Assembly (NCBI RefSeq): GCF_023734775.1
Contig: NZ_AP025732.1
Coordinates: forward strand, 6,260,501 to 6,324,500
Direction: 5' to 3'
Origin: Nostoc cf. commune SO-36
GTDB taxonomy: Bacteria > Cyanobacteriota > Cyanobacteriia > Cyanobacteriales > Nostocaceae
DNA length: 64,000 nt
The position numbers and the translations under genes are program-made. Shown piece by piece: positions 1-8,642 of this stretch (positions within the stretch are counted from its first letter, which is position 1; every line of letters begins with the position of its first letter). The notes under the pieces are model-generated. The model searched no databases and had not been told where the DNA came from. It saw nothing but the letters and a program-made list of their open reading frames with translations.

Positions 1-2875
1 GCAACTGAGCAGAAATTCCGCGAAAATATCTTGGCACAAACTCTGCTGGATGCTTTAGAACCGGAAGAACAAAAGTTTCTTGCACGGTTAAGTGTGTTTC
101 AATTGCCCGTTACTGTTGAAATCATTAACGCCATCTCCCCCTCTGTTGCTTTTCTGCAAAAGTTTGTCAGCCTCAGCTTAGTTGAGTCTGCCACCACTCA
201 CCCCACTCAGTCAGCTAATTATCGGGTGACGACAATTTTAGAATCGTTGCTAGAAACAGTGTTGATTCAGGAAGAATGGCAAGCAACCGCAACAGCAAGC
301 GGTTAGGCAAATCCATCAAGTTTGGTGGGAGGAAAATGACAACCGCACGGAAGTAGAAGGACTGGAAATTGTGCGCTTGGGATTACTGGCAATGAGAACA
401 GGAAATTGCTGTCAGCATTGGGCATAGGATTGCAAACAATTGGGTGAGCAATTCCCGCTTTGTGGAAGCTTTTGATTTGTGTAAGCAAGTTCTGGCAGTT
501 TTTCAAGACTACCGCATCTTGGGAACCATTGCCCGTGCTGAAGCGGTTTTGGGTTTTGTGCAAGAGGCTGTTACTCATTATCAGCAAGCTTTAGACTTTT
601 GCCCTGAAGAGGAATTAATAAGAAAAGCGGCTACCCTAACAACATGGCAGGAGTAATCGCCCAACAAGGGGACATCCCAAAAGCGATCGCACTCTGGGAG
701 CCAATCCTTGGAAATAGATGAGCAGATTGGCGATGTCAAAGGTAAAGCCACTACCCTGGGCAACATGGCACAGGTAATTTACCAACAAGGGGACATCCCA
801 AAAGCGATCCGCACTCTGGGAGCAATCCTTGTGGAAATATTTGAGCAGATTGGCGATGTCTTTGGTAAAGCCGCTACCCTCAACAACATGGCACAGGTAA
901 TTGCCGACCAAGGGGACATCCCAAAAAGCGATCGCACTCTGGGAGCAATCCTTGGAGAATAGTATGAGCAGATTGGCGATGTCAAAGGTAAAGCCACTAC
1001 CCTCATACAACATGGCACAGGTTAATTGCCGACCAAGGAGACATCCCAAAACGCGACTCGCTACTCTCGGGAGCAAGACTTGAAAAAATATTTGAGCAGA
1101 TTGGCGATGTCAAAGCGTAAAGCCGCTACCCTCAACAACATGGCAGGGGTATTCGCCCAACAAGGGGACATCCCAAAAGCGATCGCACTCTGGGAGCAAT
1201 CCTTGGAAATAGATGAGCAGATTGGCGATGTCAAAGGTAAAGCCACTACCCTCAACAACATGGCAGGGGTATTCGCCCAACAAGGATTGCTCCCAAAAGC
1301 GATCGCACTCTGGGAGCAATCCTTGGAAATAAAGGAGCAGATTGGCGATGTCAAAGGTAAAGCCACTACCTTCAACAACATGGCACTGCAATTCGCCGAC
1401 CAAGGGGACATCCCAAAAGCGATCGCACTCTGGGAGCAATCCTTGGAAATAACTGAGCAGATTGGCGATGTCTTTGGTAAAGCCGCTACCCTCAACAATA
1501 TGGCACAGGTAATTGCCGACCAAGGGGACATCCCAAAAGCGATCGCACTCTGGGAGCAATCCTTGGAAATAAACGAGCAGATTGGCAATGTCTTTGGTAA
1601 AGCCGCTACCCTCAACAACATGGCAGGGGTATTCGCCCAACAAGGGGACATCCCAAAAGCGATCGCACTCTGGGAGCAATCCTTGGAAATAAACGAGCAG
1701 ATTGGCAATGTCTTTGGTAAAGCCACTACCCTCAACAAAATGGCACAGGTAATTTACCAACAAGGGGACATCCCAAAAGCGATCGCACTCTGGGAGCAAG
1801 ACTTGGAAATAAACGAGCAGATTGGCAATGTCTTTGGTAAAGCCGCTACCCTCAACAACATGGCAGGGGTAATCGCCCAACAAGGGGACATCCCAAAAGC
1901 GATCGCACTCTGGGAGCAATCCTTGGAAATAACTGAGCAGATTGGCGATGTCAAAGGTAAAGCCACTACCCTGGGCAACATGGCACAAGTAATTTACCAA
2001 CAAGGGGACATCCCAAAAGCGATCGCACTCTGGGAGCCAATGCTTGGAAATAGATGAGCAGATTGGCGATGTCAAGGTAAAGCCACTACCCTCAACAACA
2101 TGGCAGGGGTATTCGCCCAACAAGGGGACATCCCAAAAGCGAGTTCGCACTCTTGGGAGCAATCCTTGGAAATAACTGAGCAGATTGGCAATGTCACAAG
2201 GTAAAGCCACTACCCTGGGTCAACATGGCACAAGTAATTTACCAACAAGGGGACATCCCAAAAGCGATCGCACTCTGGGAGCAATCCTTGGAAATAACTG
2301 AGCAGATTGGCGATGTCAAAGGTAAAGCCACTACCCTCAACAACATGGCACTGGTAATCGCCGACCAAGGGGACATCCCAAAAGCGATCGCACTCTACGA
2401 ACAAGTTGTTTCCACACTTTCACAAATAAGTGCATACAGTGATTTGGTAACAGTTCTGAGTAATTTAGGCTTAACGGATGAAAGCAACGGTTTGGTTTAT
2501 CTAGCTCAAGCAATGTGGTTAACGCTGAGGATTCAAGCCCCTTTATCCCAAACCATTCGGTTAATCGGTGCTTTATATAATAGAGTGCCTCAAGGCGATG
2601 AACTAGAAGCTTTGCTAGGAACAACGGCAATGTTCTTTTGCAACTACCGAGGTGAAGGTCATCCCCAGTTAGAGGAACTCCAAGAGCATAGTTTCAAGAT
2701 TATATCAGGGGCGGCAAGTGCCCAAGGAATTGAAACAGAGGAAGCGTTTGGTAATTGGTATGTTCAGCAACGGCTAAATGATCCAGATTATTTCTTCCCC
2801 CGACTTAATCAACGTCTAGAGGAGATTGTCGGCGATGGGTGGGTGTTTGAGCGCAGTCAGGTTGTGGGGGAGTAA
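1..2875 (+). pseudogene. TPR-repeat protein, probable STAND/NB-ARC-like sensor, 5' part outside window, many frameshifts
   Basis: The frame is open from base 1, so the gene enters from the left. The first 130 or so residues (EPEEQKFLARLSVFQLP, then QVWWEENDNRTEVEGLEIV) resemble the winged-helix and linker that follow the NTPase domain of STAND proteins. About 15 tandem 120-bp units follow (roughly 610-2410), each encoding a 40-residue TPR ending in GDIPKAIALWEQSLEI. A unique C-terminal region of about 150 residues ends in ERSQVVGE. Units between about 1140 and 2030 are indel-free and give one 343-codon frame. Elsewhere the frame jumps: near 296, 403 and 630, repeatedly between 700 and 1130, and between 2030 and 2220. 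Known STAND-TPR proteins are signalling or defence NTPases in which the repeats sense the ligand; that role is inferred here, since the NTPase domain is not in the window. The lesions could be sequencing errors in repeats or true decay. Confidence 0.75.
1140..2400 (+). repeat. Tandem 120-bp TPR-coding repeat array
   Basis: The phrase GGGGACATCCCA recurs at 120-base spacing, for example near 1166, 1406, 1526, 1646, 1766, 1886, 2006 and 2126, with one divergent unit near 1286. Units are almost identical at DNA level. They differ mainly at one codon before GAGCAG (GAT, ACT, AAC or AAG, giving EIDEQ, EITEQ, EINEQ, EIKEQ) and at the KGKATTL/FGKAATL choice. Less clean copies extend left to about 610. 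Such uniformity points to recent expansion or gene conversion. Confidence 0.9.
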
Positions 2876-2921
2876 GGGAGTGCAAATATCTCGGCTCAAT
2901 ACCGAGTTGGGGGGTCATAAT

Positions 2922-3346
2922 TTACACAAGACTATAAGGATTCATAATTTTAACTGGTGTCAGTTTAAAATCATCAACATTACGGGTAACTAAAGTTAAT
3001 TTATGATGTGCTGTTGCGGCAATTAGACTATCCATTACAGCTAATTTTTTACCTTTCAATTCGGCATTTGCAGAAAATTTTGCCCAATTATCTAAAATAT
3101 CATCGGTTAGCGGTAAAATATGAGAAGTGAATTCAATTTTTACTCTTTGCAGCCATATTTTTAGTTTTTGATATCGTTCAGGTTGTGAGTCTTGGATCTT
3201 ATAAATCCCTTTTTTTATTTCAGCGATAGTAATACTACTTAAAAATAGTTGTTCAATCGGTTGCTGATTAAACCATTGACTAACTTGGGGTTGGGAGCTT
3301 TTTTAACAAACTCAAACATTACACAGGTGTCTATTAGATAAGTCAT
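2922..3346 (-). CDS. VapC-like PIN-domain toxin (one-base frameshift)
   Basis: The reverse strand encodes MTYLIDTCV, FEFVKKAPNP, then after a one-base loss near 3287 continues as VSQWFNQQPIEQLFLSS, ITIAEIKKGIYKI, KGKKLAVMDSLIAATAHHK and LTLVTRNVDDF. These are the N-terminal Asp, central acidic and C-terminal Asp motifs of PIN-domain ribonucleases. The start ATG overlaps the stop of the upstream antitoxin gene by 4 bp (ATGA), the usual toxin-antitoxin arrangement. The span is 425 bp, one base short of 142 codons, so a single deletion explains the broken frame. VapC toxins cleave tRNA or rRNA; the target here is unknown. If the deletion is real, the toxin is inactive. Confidence 0.7.
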
Positions 3347-3588
3347 AGTTCAAAATTCCTACCTGTGTCTCTATCACGTTCAAACAACGAGGCGATATCA
3401 TCTTCAGCAGATTCGTCGTCTATAAAACGTAGTCGCTCAAATAAAGGCAGTTCTTTTTTTTGCTGTTCTTTTTTTTGCTGCTGCAAGTAATTAGATAATA
3501 TTTTAATGACTGCTTCCTGTGGATTTTTATAGTGACTGACTGCGATAATTTCATTAATTAGTTCATCATCTATTGTGATAATGGTCAT
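3343..3588 (-). CDS. VapB-like antitoxin
   Basis: This 81-residue protein begins MTIITIDDELINEIIAVSHY, the short ribbon-helix-helix-like start of VapB/DUF2191 antitoxins. A Lys/Gln-rich stretch (QQQKKEQQKKE) and an acidic tail follow, ending in RDRDTGRNFEL. It lies upstream of, and overlaps by 4 bp, the PIN-domain toxin gene on the same strand, which strongly supports an antitoxin that neutralises the toxin and represses the operon. The exact family is inferred from the N-terminal motif and the context. Confidence 0.7.
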   Translation of the reverse strand: MTIITIDDELINEIIAVSHYKNPQEAVIKILSNYLQQQKKEQQKKELPLFERLRFIDDESAEDDIASLFERDRDTGRNFEL

Positions 3589-3657
3589 CGCTTTGTCCTC
3601 GGTTGTGTAAAATACAATTTATGCAATCTGAATAATTTTTTTAAGCTTATTGCATAC

Positions 3658-3876
3658 TTATAGAAAAGATTCTTCACGCATACACTCTGCTGTAAAAACA
3701 AATACTGCCCTTAATGCTTCTGGAGTTAGAGTAGGATAGTTTTCTACCACTTGTTGTTCTGTCCATCCTGCTGCAAACAAACCCAATAAGAACTCTACAG
3801 ATAAACGAGTTCCTTTGACAGTCGGCTTACCCAGCAGAATTTTGGGGTCTGAATGAATGTACTGTTGCCAGTCCAT
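3658..3876 (-). CDS. DUF433 domain protein, antitoxin-like
   Basis: The 72-residue product contains ILLGKPTVKGTRLSVEFLL, then LFAAGWTEQQVVENYPTLT and ALRAV, the hallmark of DUF433 (VapB45-type helix-turn-helix) proteins. Family members usually act as antitoxin or DNA-binding partner of a DUF5615 PIN-like toxin encoded just downstream. No such partner is visible here: the next gene in this direction is the VapB-like antitoxin 69 bp away. It may be an orphan antitoxin left after loss of its toxin. Confidence 0.75.
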   Translation of the reverse strand: MDWQQYIHSDPKILLGKPTVKGTRLSVEFLLGLFAAGWTEQQVVENYPTLTPEALRAVFVFTAECMREESFL

Positions 3877-3959
3877 AGTTTTTACTCCGACTAAGCTACA
3901 GCTATTGTTGCACAGTATGATTATTTGTCGGCTTGGTGAAGGGGAAATGCGATCGCGTT

Positions 3960-4075
3960 ACTCTTAAATTAATCGCTCACAATGTAACCAGCTTATGCAG
4001 CCCTTCAATATCACTCTGCCAGATGCGATCGCTTAGGTAACTATGATTATTATTGGATTGCCGAGTGGGGAATCG
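3960..4075 (+). repeat. Copy 1 of an antitoxin-leader repeat
   Basis: About 110 bp similar to the sequences at 4085-4155 and 4607-4715. All share AATTAAT, then AACCAGCTTATGCA, then CACTGCCAGATGCGATCGCT or a close variant. Here the reading frame starting at ATG 3994 gives MQPFNITLPDAIA and then a stop, so only the leader and first 13 codons of the neighbouring antitoxin-like gene are present. The segment then runs into TGATTATTATTGGATTGC, which copy 3 shares and the full gene does not. Confidence 0.8.
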
Positions 4076-4114
4076 CGTTAATCTTAAATTAATTGGTGAC
4101 AATATAACCAGCTT

Positions 4115-4387
4115 ATGCAATCCCTCAATATTACACTGCCAGATGCGATCGCTAATGCTCTCAGTGCTTACATTGGCGATCAAGAAGTTTCCTTACCTGC
4201 TAACGCTATCGTAGAAAATGCCCTCGAAGAATTCCTCAGCCAACGTGGTTATTTACCTCCACAAAAGCAAGGTTTACGCCTAACTCCTGCACCCAAGGGA
4301 AGCGGATTTAAAGATACGTCAGTAAATCACAATAAAATTCTAGCTGAACAAACGTTTTTGCAGTCATTGCCACCAAACACACCTTGA
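4115..4387 (+). CDS. Small antitoxin-like protein
   Basis: This 90-residue protein starts MQSLNITLPDAIANALSAYI and continues with VSLPANAIVENALEEFLSQRGYL, consistent with a short DNA-binding or dimerisation segment of a plasmid-type antitoxin. Its last codons overlap the start of a PIN-domain remnant (4384) by 4 bp, the spacing expected of a toxin-antitoxin pair. The 5' end of the gene is duplicated on both sides (3960-4075 and 4607-4715). The family was not recognised with certainty; the antitoxin role is inferred from size and neighbour. Confidence 0.55.
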   Translation: MQSLNITLPDAIANALSAYIGDQEVSLPANAIVENALEEFLSQRGYLPPQKQGLRLTPAPKGSGFKDTSVNHNKILAEQTFLQSLPPNTP

Positions 4388-4518
4388 GAGCCGTAATTGC
4401 TGACACTGGGCCTTTATATGCTGCTGTAGATATAGAGGACCAATATCATGAGCGCTCCCAAGCCGAACTACAACGTATAAAACCAATTCGCAATTCGCAA
4501 TTCGCAATTCGCAATTAA
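4384..4518 (+). pseudogene. Truncated PIN-domain toxin remnant
   Basis: Starting at TTG 4384, the frame reads LRAVIADTGPLYAAVDIED followed by QYHERSQAELQRI. The motif ADTGPLYA is the first acidic motif of PIN nucleases. After about 34 codons the frame runs into a CAATTCG heptamer array and stops at 4516-4518, so the other catalytic motifs are missing. The TTG start overlaps the upstream antitoxin-like gene. The toxin was probably cut off by repeat insertion or deletion. Confidence 0.6.
4485..4517. repeat. Heptamer STRR (CAATTCG)n
   Basis: About four and a half head-to-tail copies of CAATTCG. Short tandem heptamers of this kind are well known between genes of heterocystous cyanobacteria. Here the array forms the 3' end of the truncated PIN gene. 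Confidence 0.85.
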
Positions 4519-4606
4519 ACTAAGCCCGACAATAGGGGTGGGGTTTTTACCTACCTTGCGATACAAAGACTGTTTCGCCCACCAGGGGCGAGGTTTTCAA
4601 CCTTCA

Positions 4607-4715
4607 CTAATTAATTGGTGACAATATAACCAGCTTATGCAATTTCTCAATATCACACTGCCAGATGCGATCGCTCAGGCAACTATGATTATTATTGGAT
4701 TGCTGAGTGGGTAAA
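4607..4715 (+). repeat. Copy 3 of the antitoxin-leader repeat
   Basis: This copy repeats the leader of the antitoxin-like gene at 4115 (AATTGGTGACAATATAACC, then GCTTATGCAAT). It encodes MQFLNITLPDAIAQATMIII followed by GLLSG and a stop. The tail after the 13th codon matches copy 1 (GATTATTATTGGATTGC) and not the full gene, so copies 1 and 3 descend from a truncated element rather than from the intact gene. Confidence 0.8.
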
Positions 4716-4805
4716 TGCGATATAGGATTTTAGGCAAATCAGTTGTAAATTATGCCGCCCCGATAAGCCAAAATTTTTATAGATACTCACACAGGTATAG
4801 TCAAA

Positions 4806-5782
4806 ATGGATATTAAAAATGGGTTCGTTGGCGCTGTTGGCAACACGCCCTTGATTCGCTTAAACAGTTTCAGTGAAGAAACAGGATGTGAAATCCTCGC
4901 TAAAGCTGAATTTCTCAATCCTGGTGGTTCCGTCAAAGACCGCGCCGCACTTTACATCATCGAAGATGCAGAAAAGAAAGGTTTACTCAAACCCGGTGGC
5001 ACTGTTGTAGAAGGAACTGCTGGTAATACTGGCATTGGACTAGCACATATTTGCAACGCCAAAGGCTACAAATGCCTAATTATTATTCCTGATACTCAGT
5101 CACAAGAAAAAATAGACGCGCTGATAGCATTAGGTGCAGAAGTCCGTCGCGTCCCCGCCGTACCCTACAAAGACCCAAATAACTACGTCAAACTATCTGG
5201 CAGAGTCGCTGCTGAGTTGGAAAACGCTATTTGGGCAAATCAGTTTGATAACTTAGCCAACCGCCGCGCCCACTATGAAACCACAGGGCTAGAAATTTGG
5301 AAACAGACAGATGGTAAAATAGATGCATGGACAACTGCAACTGGTACTGGTGGTACTTATGCTGGTGTCGCGTTGTACTTGAAAGAACAAAATCCAGCGA
5401 TTAAATGCGTTCTTGCCGATCCACTGGGTAGCGCACTTTATAGCTATGTCAAAACCGGCGAACTCAATACAGAAGGAAATTCCATCACCGAAGGGCATTG
5501 GTAATGGTCGTGTCACAGCCAATATGGGAAGGCGCACCTGCTGATGATGCCATTCAAATCGATGACCAAGAAGCTTTACGGGTAGTTTACCAACTGCTAA
5601 GAAAAGATGGGTTGTTAATGGGCGGCTCAACGGGTATTAATATCGGCGCAGCTGTTGCCATAGCGAAGCAGTTGGGGCCAGGACATACCATTGTCACTAT
5701 CTTATGTGATAGTGGTTCCCGCTATCAGTCGCGGATATTCAACCCTGAATGGCTAGCCTCAAAAGGACTTTCAATAGATTAG
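4806..5782 (+). CDS. cysK: Cysteine synthase A (two one-base frameshifts)
   Basis: O-acetylserine (thiol) lyase makes cysteine from O-acetylserine and sulfide using PLP. The N-terminal GNTPLIRLN and [11 protein letters not shown] (PLP Lys about residue 44), the substrate loop [14 protein letters not shown], the phosphate-binding [11 protein letters not shown] and the C-terminal [11 protein letters not shown] are all present. The frame breaks at a GGG run (5493-5495) and again at a GGG run (5526-5528). Removing one G from each restores continuous [22 protein letters not shown]. The restored length of about 324 residues is normal. The only lesions are two homopolymer insertions in an otherwise perfect protein, so sequencing error is likely. 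Confidence 0.9.
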
Positions 5783-5785
5783 TTA

Positions 5786-5813
5786 TGGGGAATTGGGAAT
5801 TGGGAATTGGGCA
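5786..5813. repeat. Heptamer STRR (GGGAATT)n
   Basis: GGGGAATT followed by further GGGAATT units just after cysK, then a C/T-rich stretch (5824-5880) of the type CTCTGTGTCCTCTGCGTCTC that recurs in cyanobacterial intergenic repeats and, in related form, inside the smc gene of this window. Confidence 0.8.
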
Positions 5814-5887
5814 TGAATCAATATTTCTTCTGCCTCCCCTGCCTCTCTTCTTCTCTGTGTCCTCTGCGTCTCTGCGGTTCGTTAAAA

Positions 5888-6220
5888 ATGACAAACATAA
5901 CTCAACCATCAAACTTCTCGACAATAGACCAACCCTCTTCTCATAAATGTGTGCGGGTTTGTCAAAATCGTACTTGCAAAAAGCAAGGTGCAGCCAAGGT
6001 TTTAGCAGCTTTTACAACTTTGCCAATCCCTGGTGTAACGGTAACGGCTAGCAGCTGTTTAGGAGAATGCGGCAATGGGCCGATGGTGCTGGTATTACCC
6101 GATATGGTCTGGTATAGCGGCGTTCAACCCAATGAAGTATCTCTACTGATAGAAAATCATTTGTTAGGTGGTCAAAGAGTCCAACAGATGCTCTATTATC
6201 GGTTTCATCCCCAGAAATAA
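5888..6220 (+). CDS. Thioredoxin-like [2Fe-2S] ferredoxin
   Basis: The 110-residue product has CVRVCQNRTCKKQGAAKVL and ASSCLGECGNGPMVLVLPD, the cysteine pattern of thioredoxin-fold 2Fe-2S ferredoxins that carry electrons in the cytoplasm. I chose the ATG at 5888. The in-frame upstream extension translates the C/T-rich intergenic repeat into Cys/Leu-rich sequence and is unlikely to be real. The gene follows cysK on the same strand by about 100 bp and precedes a DUF5331 gene. Confidence 0.85.
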   Translation: MTNITQPSNFSTIDQPSSHKCVRVCQNRTCKKQGAAKVLAAFTTLPIPGVTVTASSCLGECGNGPMVLVLPDMVWYSGVQPNEVSLLIENHLLGGQRVQQMLYYRFHPQK

Positions 6221-6275
6221 AGCCAAATTTTCAATATCAATCTCTGCAATATTGTTGACTGAAGTAAGGCATCCC

Positions 6276-7196
6276 ATGAATATCCAACAGCTGCGTCAAT
6301 CCTTAAAACAAAAATGGCTGAGTCACTACGAGCAAAATATTTCCTGGCTGGTCAAAATGCGAATTTGGGGCACTTACGATGGTCTGCGCCGTCCTTTGTC
6401 CGGTTTTATTTTGGCAACACTGTCTGTTTTAGAACCCCAGTTTGATGAAATACTTGCTTTTATGCTGGATCTGAATAATGATCCAGATAAAATAGTTGCT
6501 GCTTTAGGTCTTAACTTCAATCCTGATCAAGAGTTAGGTTTAATAAAATCAGAGCATTCAGTTATAAGCCAAGTTGAAAGCGAGTTGCCAGATGAGAATT
6601 CTGAGGATAAACATCTGTCATCGGTTGTAACTGCCAGCAATATTGCCTCTCATTCTCTTGCCAAGACTCTAAATTCCAATTTGGCACGCGCCGATGAACT
6701 TGTGCCATCGATTACAGCTATGACTGAAGTAGTTCGCACACGCAAACCTGAGTTGGTAGTAGCTGCAACTAAAATTGCTCCAGATACTCCGGCAAAAACG
6801 CCATCCTCTGGTTTGCTAAGGGAACATCAACCAGTACGCTGGCACTCTGGTCAGTTACCTTCACGAGGATCGGCGACAATGACTAGTGAGGTTAACAGCA
6901 AAGCCGAAACTATGCCATCTGTGGCATTAGCTACTGAGGTTAAAAGTAACGCGCCACCTGTCCGAATCCCTGTGAGCGCATCATTGGCAATTACTACTGA
7001 GATTAATAGTAATGGTAAACCAGGGCGATTGCTAGCAATTACTACTGAGGTTAAAAGCAACGGTAAACAACCGAATATTCAACCAGAAGATGTTAACAGC
7101 AAAGCAAATTTACCAACCACAAATGCCCGTAGTATAGCTTCTTGGGTAGATGAATTTTGTTACGGCGCTAGGAATAAAGAAGATATTTTGACTTGA
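6276..7196 (+). CDS. DUF5331 domain protein
   Basis: Starting at ATG 6276, the protein begins MNIQQLRQSLKQKWLSHYEQ and continues with WLVKMRIWGTYDGLRRPLSG and FILATLSVLEPQFDEIL, a conserved cyanobacterial block I recognise as DUF5331. After about residue 95 it is low-complexity, with imperfect repeats of the type AITTEVKSNGK, and ends in a short conserved tail (SWVDEFCYGARNKEDILT). Function is unknown. The variable middle suggests a flexible linker. Confidence 0.75.
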   Translation: MNIQQLRQSLKQKWLSHYEQNISWLVKMRIWGTYDGLRRPLSGFILATLSVLEPQFDEILAFMLDLNNDPDKIVAALGLNFNPDQELGLIKSEHSVISQVESELPDENSEDKHLSSVVTASNIASHSLAKTLNSNLARADELVPSITAMTEVVRTRKPELVVAATKIAPDTPAKTPSSGLLREHQPVRWHSGQLPSRGSATMTSEVNSKAETMPSVALATEVKSNAPPVRIPVSASLAITTEINSNGKPGRLLAITTEVKSNGKQPNIQPEDVNSKANLPTTNARSIASWVDEFCYGARNKEDILT

Positions 7197-7201
7197 ATTA
7201 G

Positions 7202-8197
7202 TTATGGGTACTCATGAGAAACAAACGGGATTTCTATGACTTCACCCTCAGTTTCTCCCACTTTAACTTTCAACCCCACGCCACCCGCTTTGGTGCGAAT
7301 GTAACCTAGTCCAAAATAACCATCAGCCGTTTGGGTGTAGCTGGTAAGTTTGCCGACCTTTTCATCTCCAACTGCGATCGCACTTCCAACTTCCACAGGG
7401 GCACTGAGTCGAATACCCAAAAGGTGTTGTTTTACACCTTTATATGTGTTTAATCGGGCGATAGTTTCTTGCCCAATATAGCAACCTTTAGTAAAAGAAA
7501 TTGTTTGCCACAAGCCAACTTCCAGAGGATTGTAATCATCCGTGAGTTCCGCATCTGGGGCGGGGCGGCCTTGTAAGATTCGCAAAGCATCCCAAGCGCG
7601 ATCGCTCATTTCTACCGCCCCAACTTCTAACAATTTATTCCACACCGTTTCTTTGTCAGTATTGGGGAAAGTTAAGGTGTATCCGGGTGCAGCTAACCCA
7701 CTACCCACAGCAATCCGTACACTCTCGGCAGAAGCAATAGTGTATACTTTATGACTTCCGTAAGGTTGTCCGATGAGTTCGCCAATACCTAACTTTTCTA
7801 AAACAGCGTCGCTTCCTGGGCCAATCAGGCTGAAGGTGTTAGTGTCTTCTGTGATATCAGATAATTCCACCTTGTCGGCAAAGAAAATATATTTATCCAG
7901 CCATTCCATGAGAAATTGGCGGCGGTTGGGTGAAACTAGCAGGATTACTGCATCTTCTCTAACGTAGGCGGTTGCTAAATCAATTGTCCTAGCTGTGGAA
8001 GTGACAAAAACTGTATCACAACCTTGTCCTGGCTTGAGTATTTGGAAATTGTTAGTACTTTGGTTGTGTAAGAAATTGAGGCGATCGTCGCCAGCTACTT
8101 TGATACGTCCCCAGGCGGTGCGATCGCATATAGCAACCCCAACTTTGGCAGCTTGGATAGCTGCTGCGTCTTTATCGTCAATTGTAGATGTTGGCAT
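7202..8197 (-). CDS. YgfZ/GcvT-domain folate-binding protein
   Basis: This 331-residue protein resembles the T-protein of glycine cleavage. It carries KGCYIGQETIARLNTYKGVK, the YgfZ/IBA57 signature with its conserved cysteine, near residue 235. Family members bind tetrahydrofolate and help maintain or repair iron-sulfur enzymes; they are not true aminomethyltransferases. The gene converges with the DUF5331 gene, 5 bp between the two ends. Confidence 0.88.
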   Translation of the reverse strand: MPTSTIDDKDAAAIQAAKVGVAICDRTAWGRIKVAGDDRLNFLHNQSTNNFQILKPGQGCDTVFVTSTARTIDLATAYVREDAVILLVSPNRRQFLMEWLDKYIFFADKVELSDITEDTNTFSLIGPGSDAVLEKLGIGELIGQPYGSHKVYTIASAESVRIAVGSGLAAPGYTLTFPNTDKETVWNKLLEVGAVEMSDRAWDALRILQGRPAPDAELTDDYNPLEVGLWQTISFTKGCYIGQETIARLNTYKGVKQHLLGIRLSAPVEVGSAIAVGDEKVGKLTSYTQTADGYFGLGYIRTKAGGVGLKVKVGETEGEVIEIPFVSHEYP

Positions 8198-8303
8198 GGT
8201 GATGAGAAGTTGCCCTGTTTCAATGTTGTCGCACTGGAAATATTAACAAATAAGCGTTTGCGGCTTCAATGCATCTCCGGTTTTCTTCAAGATTCCATTG
8301 AAA

Positions 8304-8633
8304 TTAGCGATCGCTATAATTGTATCGCGCCTGAATAAACTCAATTCGGTCATCGCTTACCACGTAAACAATCCGATCAGTTTGAGTGATTCGGCGTGAC
8401 CATATATTTGCATCATAGTATCTCAATCTTTCAGGATTGCCTGTCCCTTGAAAGGGATTCCGCCTAATCTCTTCAACTAAAGATAAGACGCGGAGTGCAG
8501 TTTTTCTATTTGTCTCTACCCAGTAGGTAAGGTCTTCCAGAAATCTCCGGTCAAAAACGAGGTTGCGTTCTAAATTATCCTCTTGATAATCTTTAGATTG
8601 TGGAGGTGCTTCTGGTTCTAAATTATCCGACAT
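8304..8633 (-). CDS. Txe/YoeB-family toxin lacking the catalytic His
   Basis: YoeB-type toxins are ribosome-dependent mRNA endonucleases. The 109-residue protein has FDRRFLEDLTYWVETNRKTA, EEIRRNPFQGTGNPERLRYY, WSRRITQTDRIVYVV and the C-terminal ARYNY. E. coli YoeB ends in CRYHY, and that His (H83) is catalytic. Here it is Asn (about residue 105), and three more residues (SDR) follow. There is also an N-terminal extension of about 24 residues. The Phd/YefM antitoxin gene lies 9 bp upstream on the same strand. The His-to-Asn change suggests reduced or altered activity; that is an inference. Confidence 0.85.
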   Translation of the reverse strand: MSDNLEPEAPPQSKDYQEDNLERNLVFDRRFLEDLTYWVETNRKTALRVLSLVEEIRRNPFQGTGNPERLRYYDANIWSRRITQTDRIVYVVSDDRIEFIQARYNYSDR

Positions 8634-8642
8634 TGAATTTAT

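Noticed and set aside
636-2404. Long minus-strand open frames opposite the TPR array
   Set aside because: They repeat every 40 codons because the plus-strand unit is 120 bp, they lack protein-like conservation, and the plus strand encodes clear TPRs.
5807-5887. Longer start for the 2Fe-2S ferredoxin
   Set aside because: The extension translates an intergenic C/T-rich repeat.
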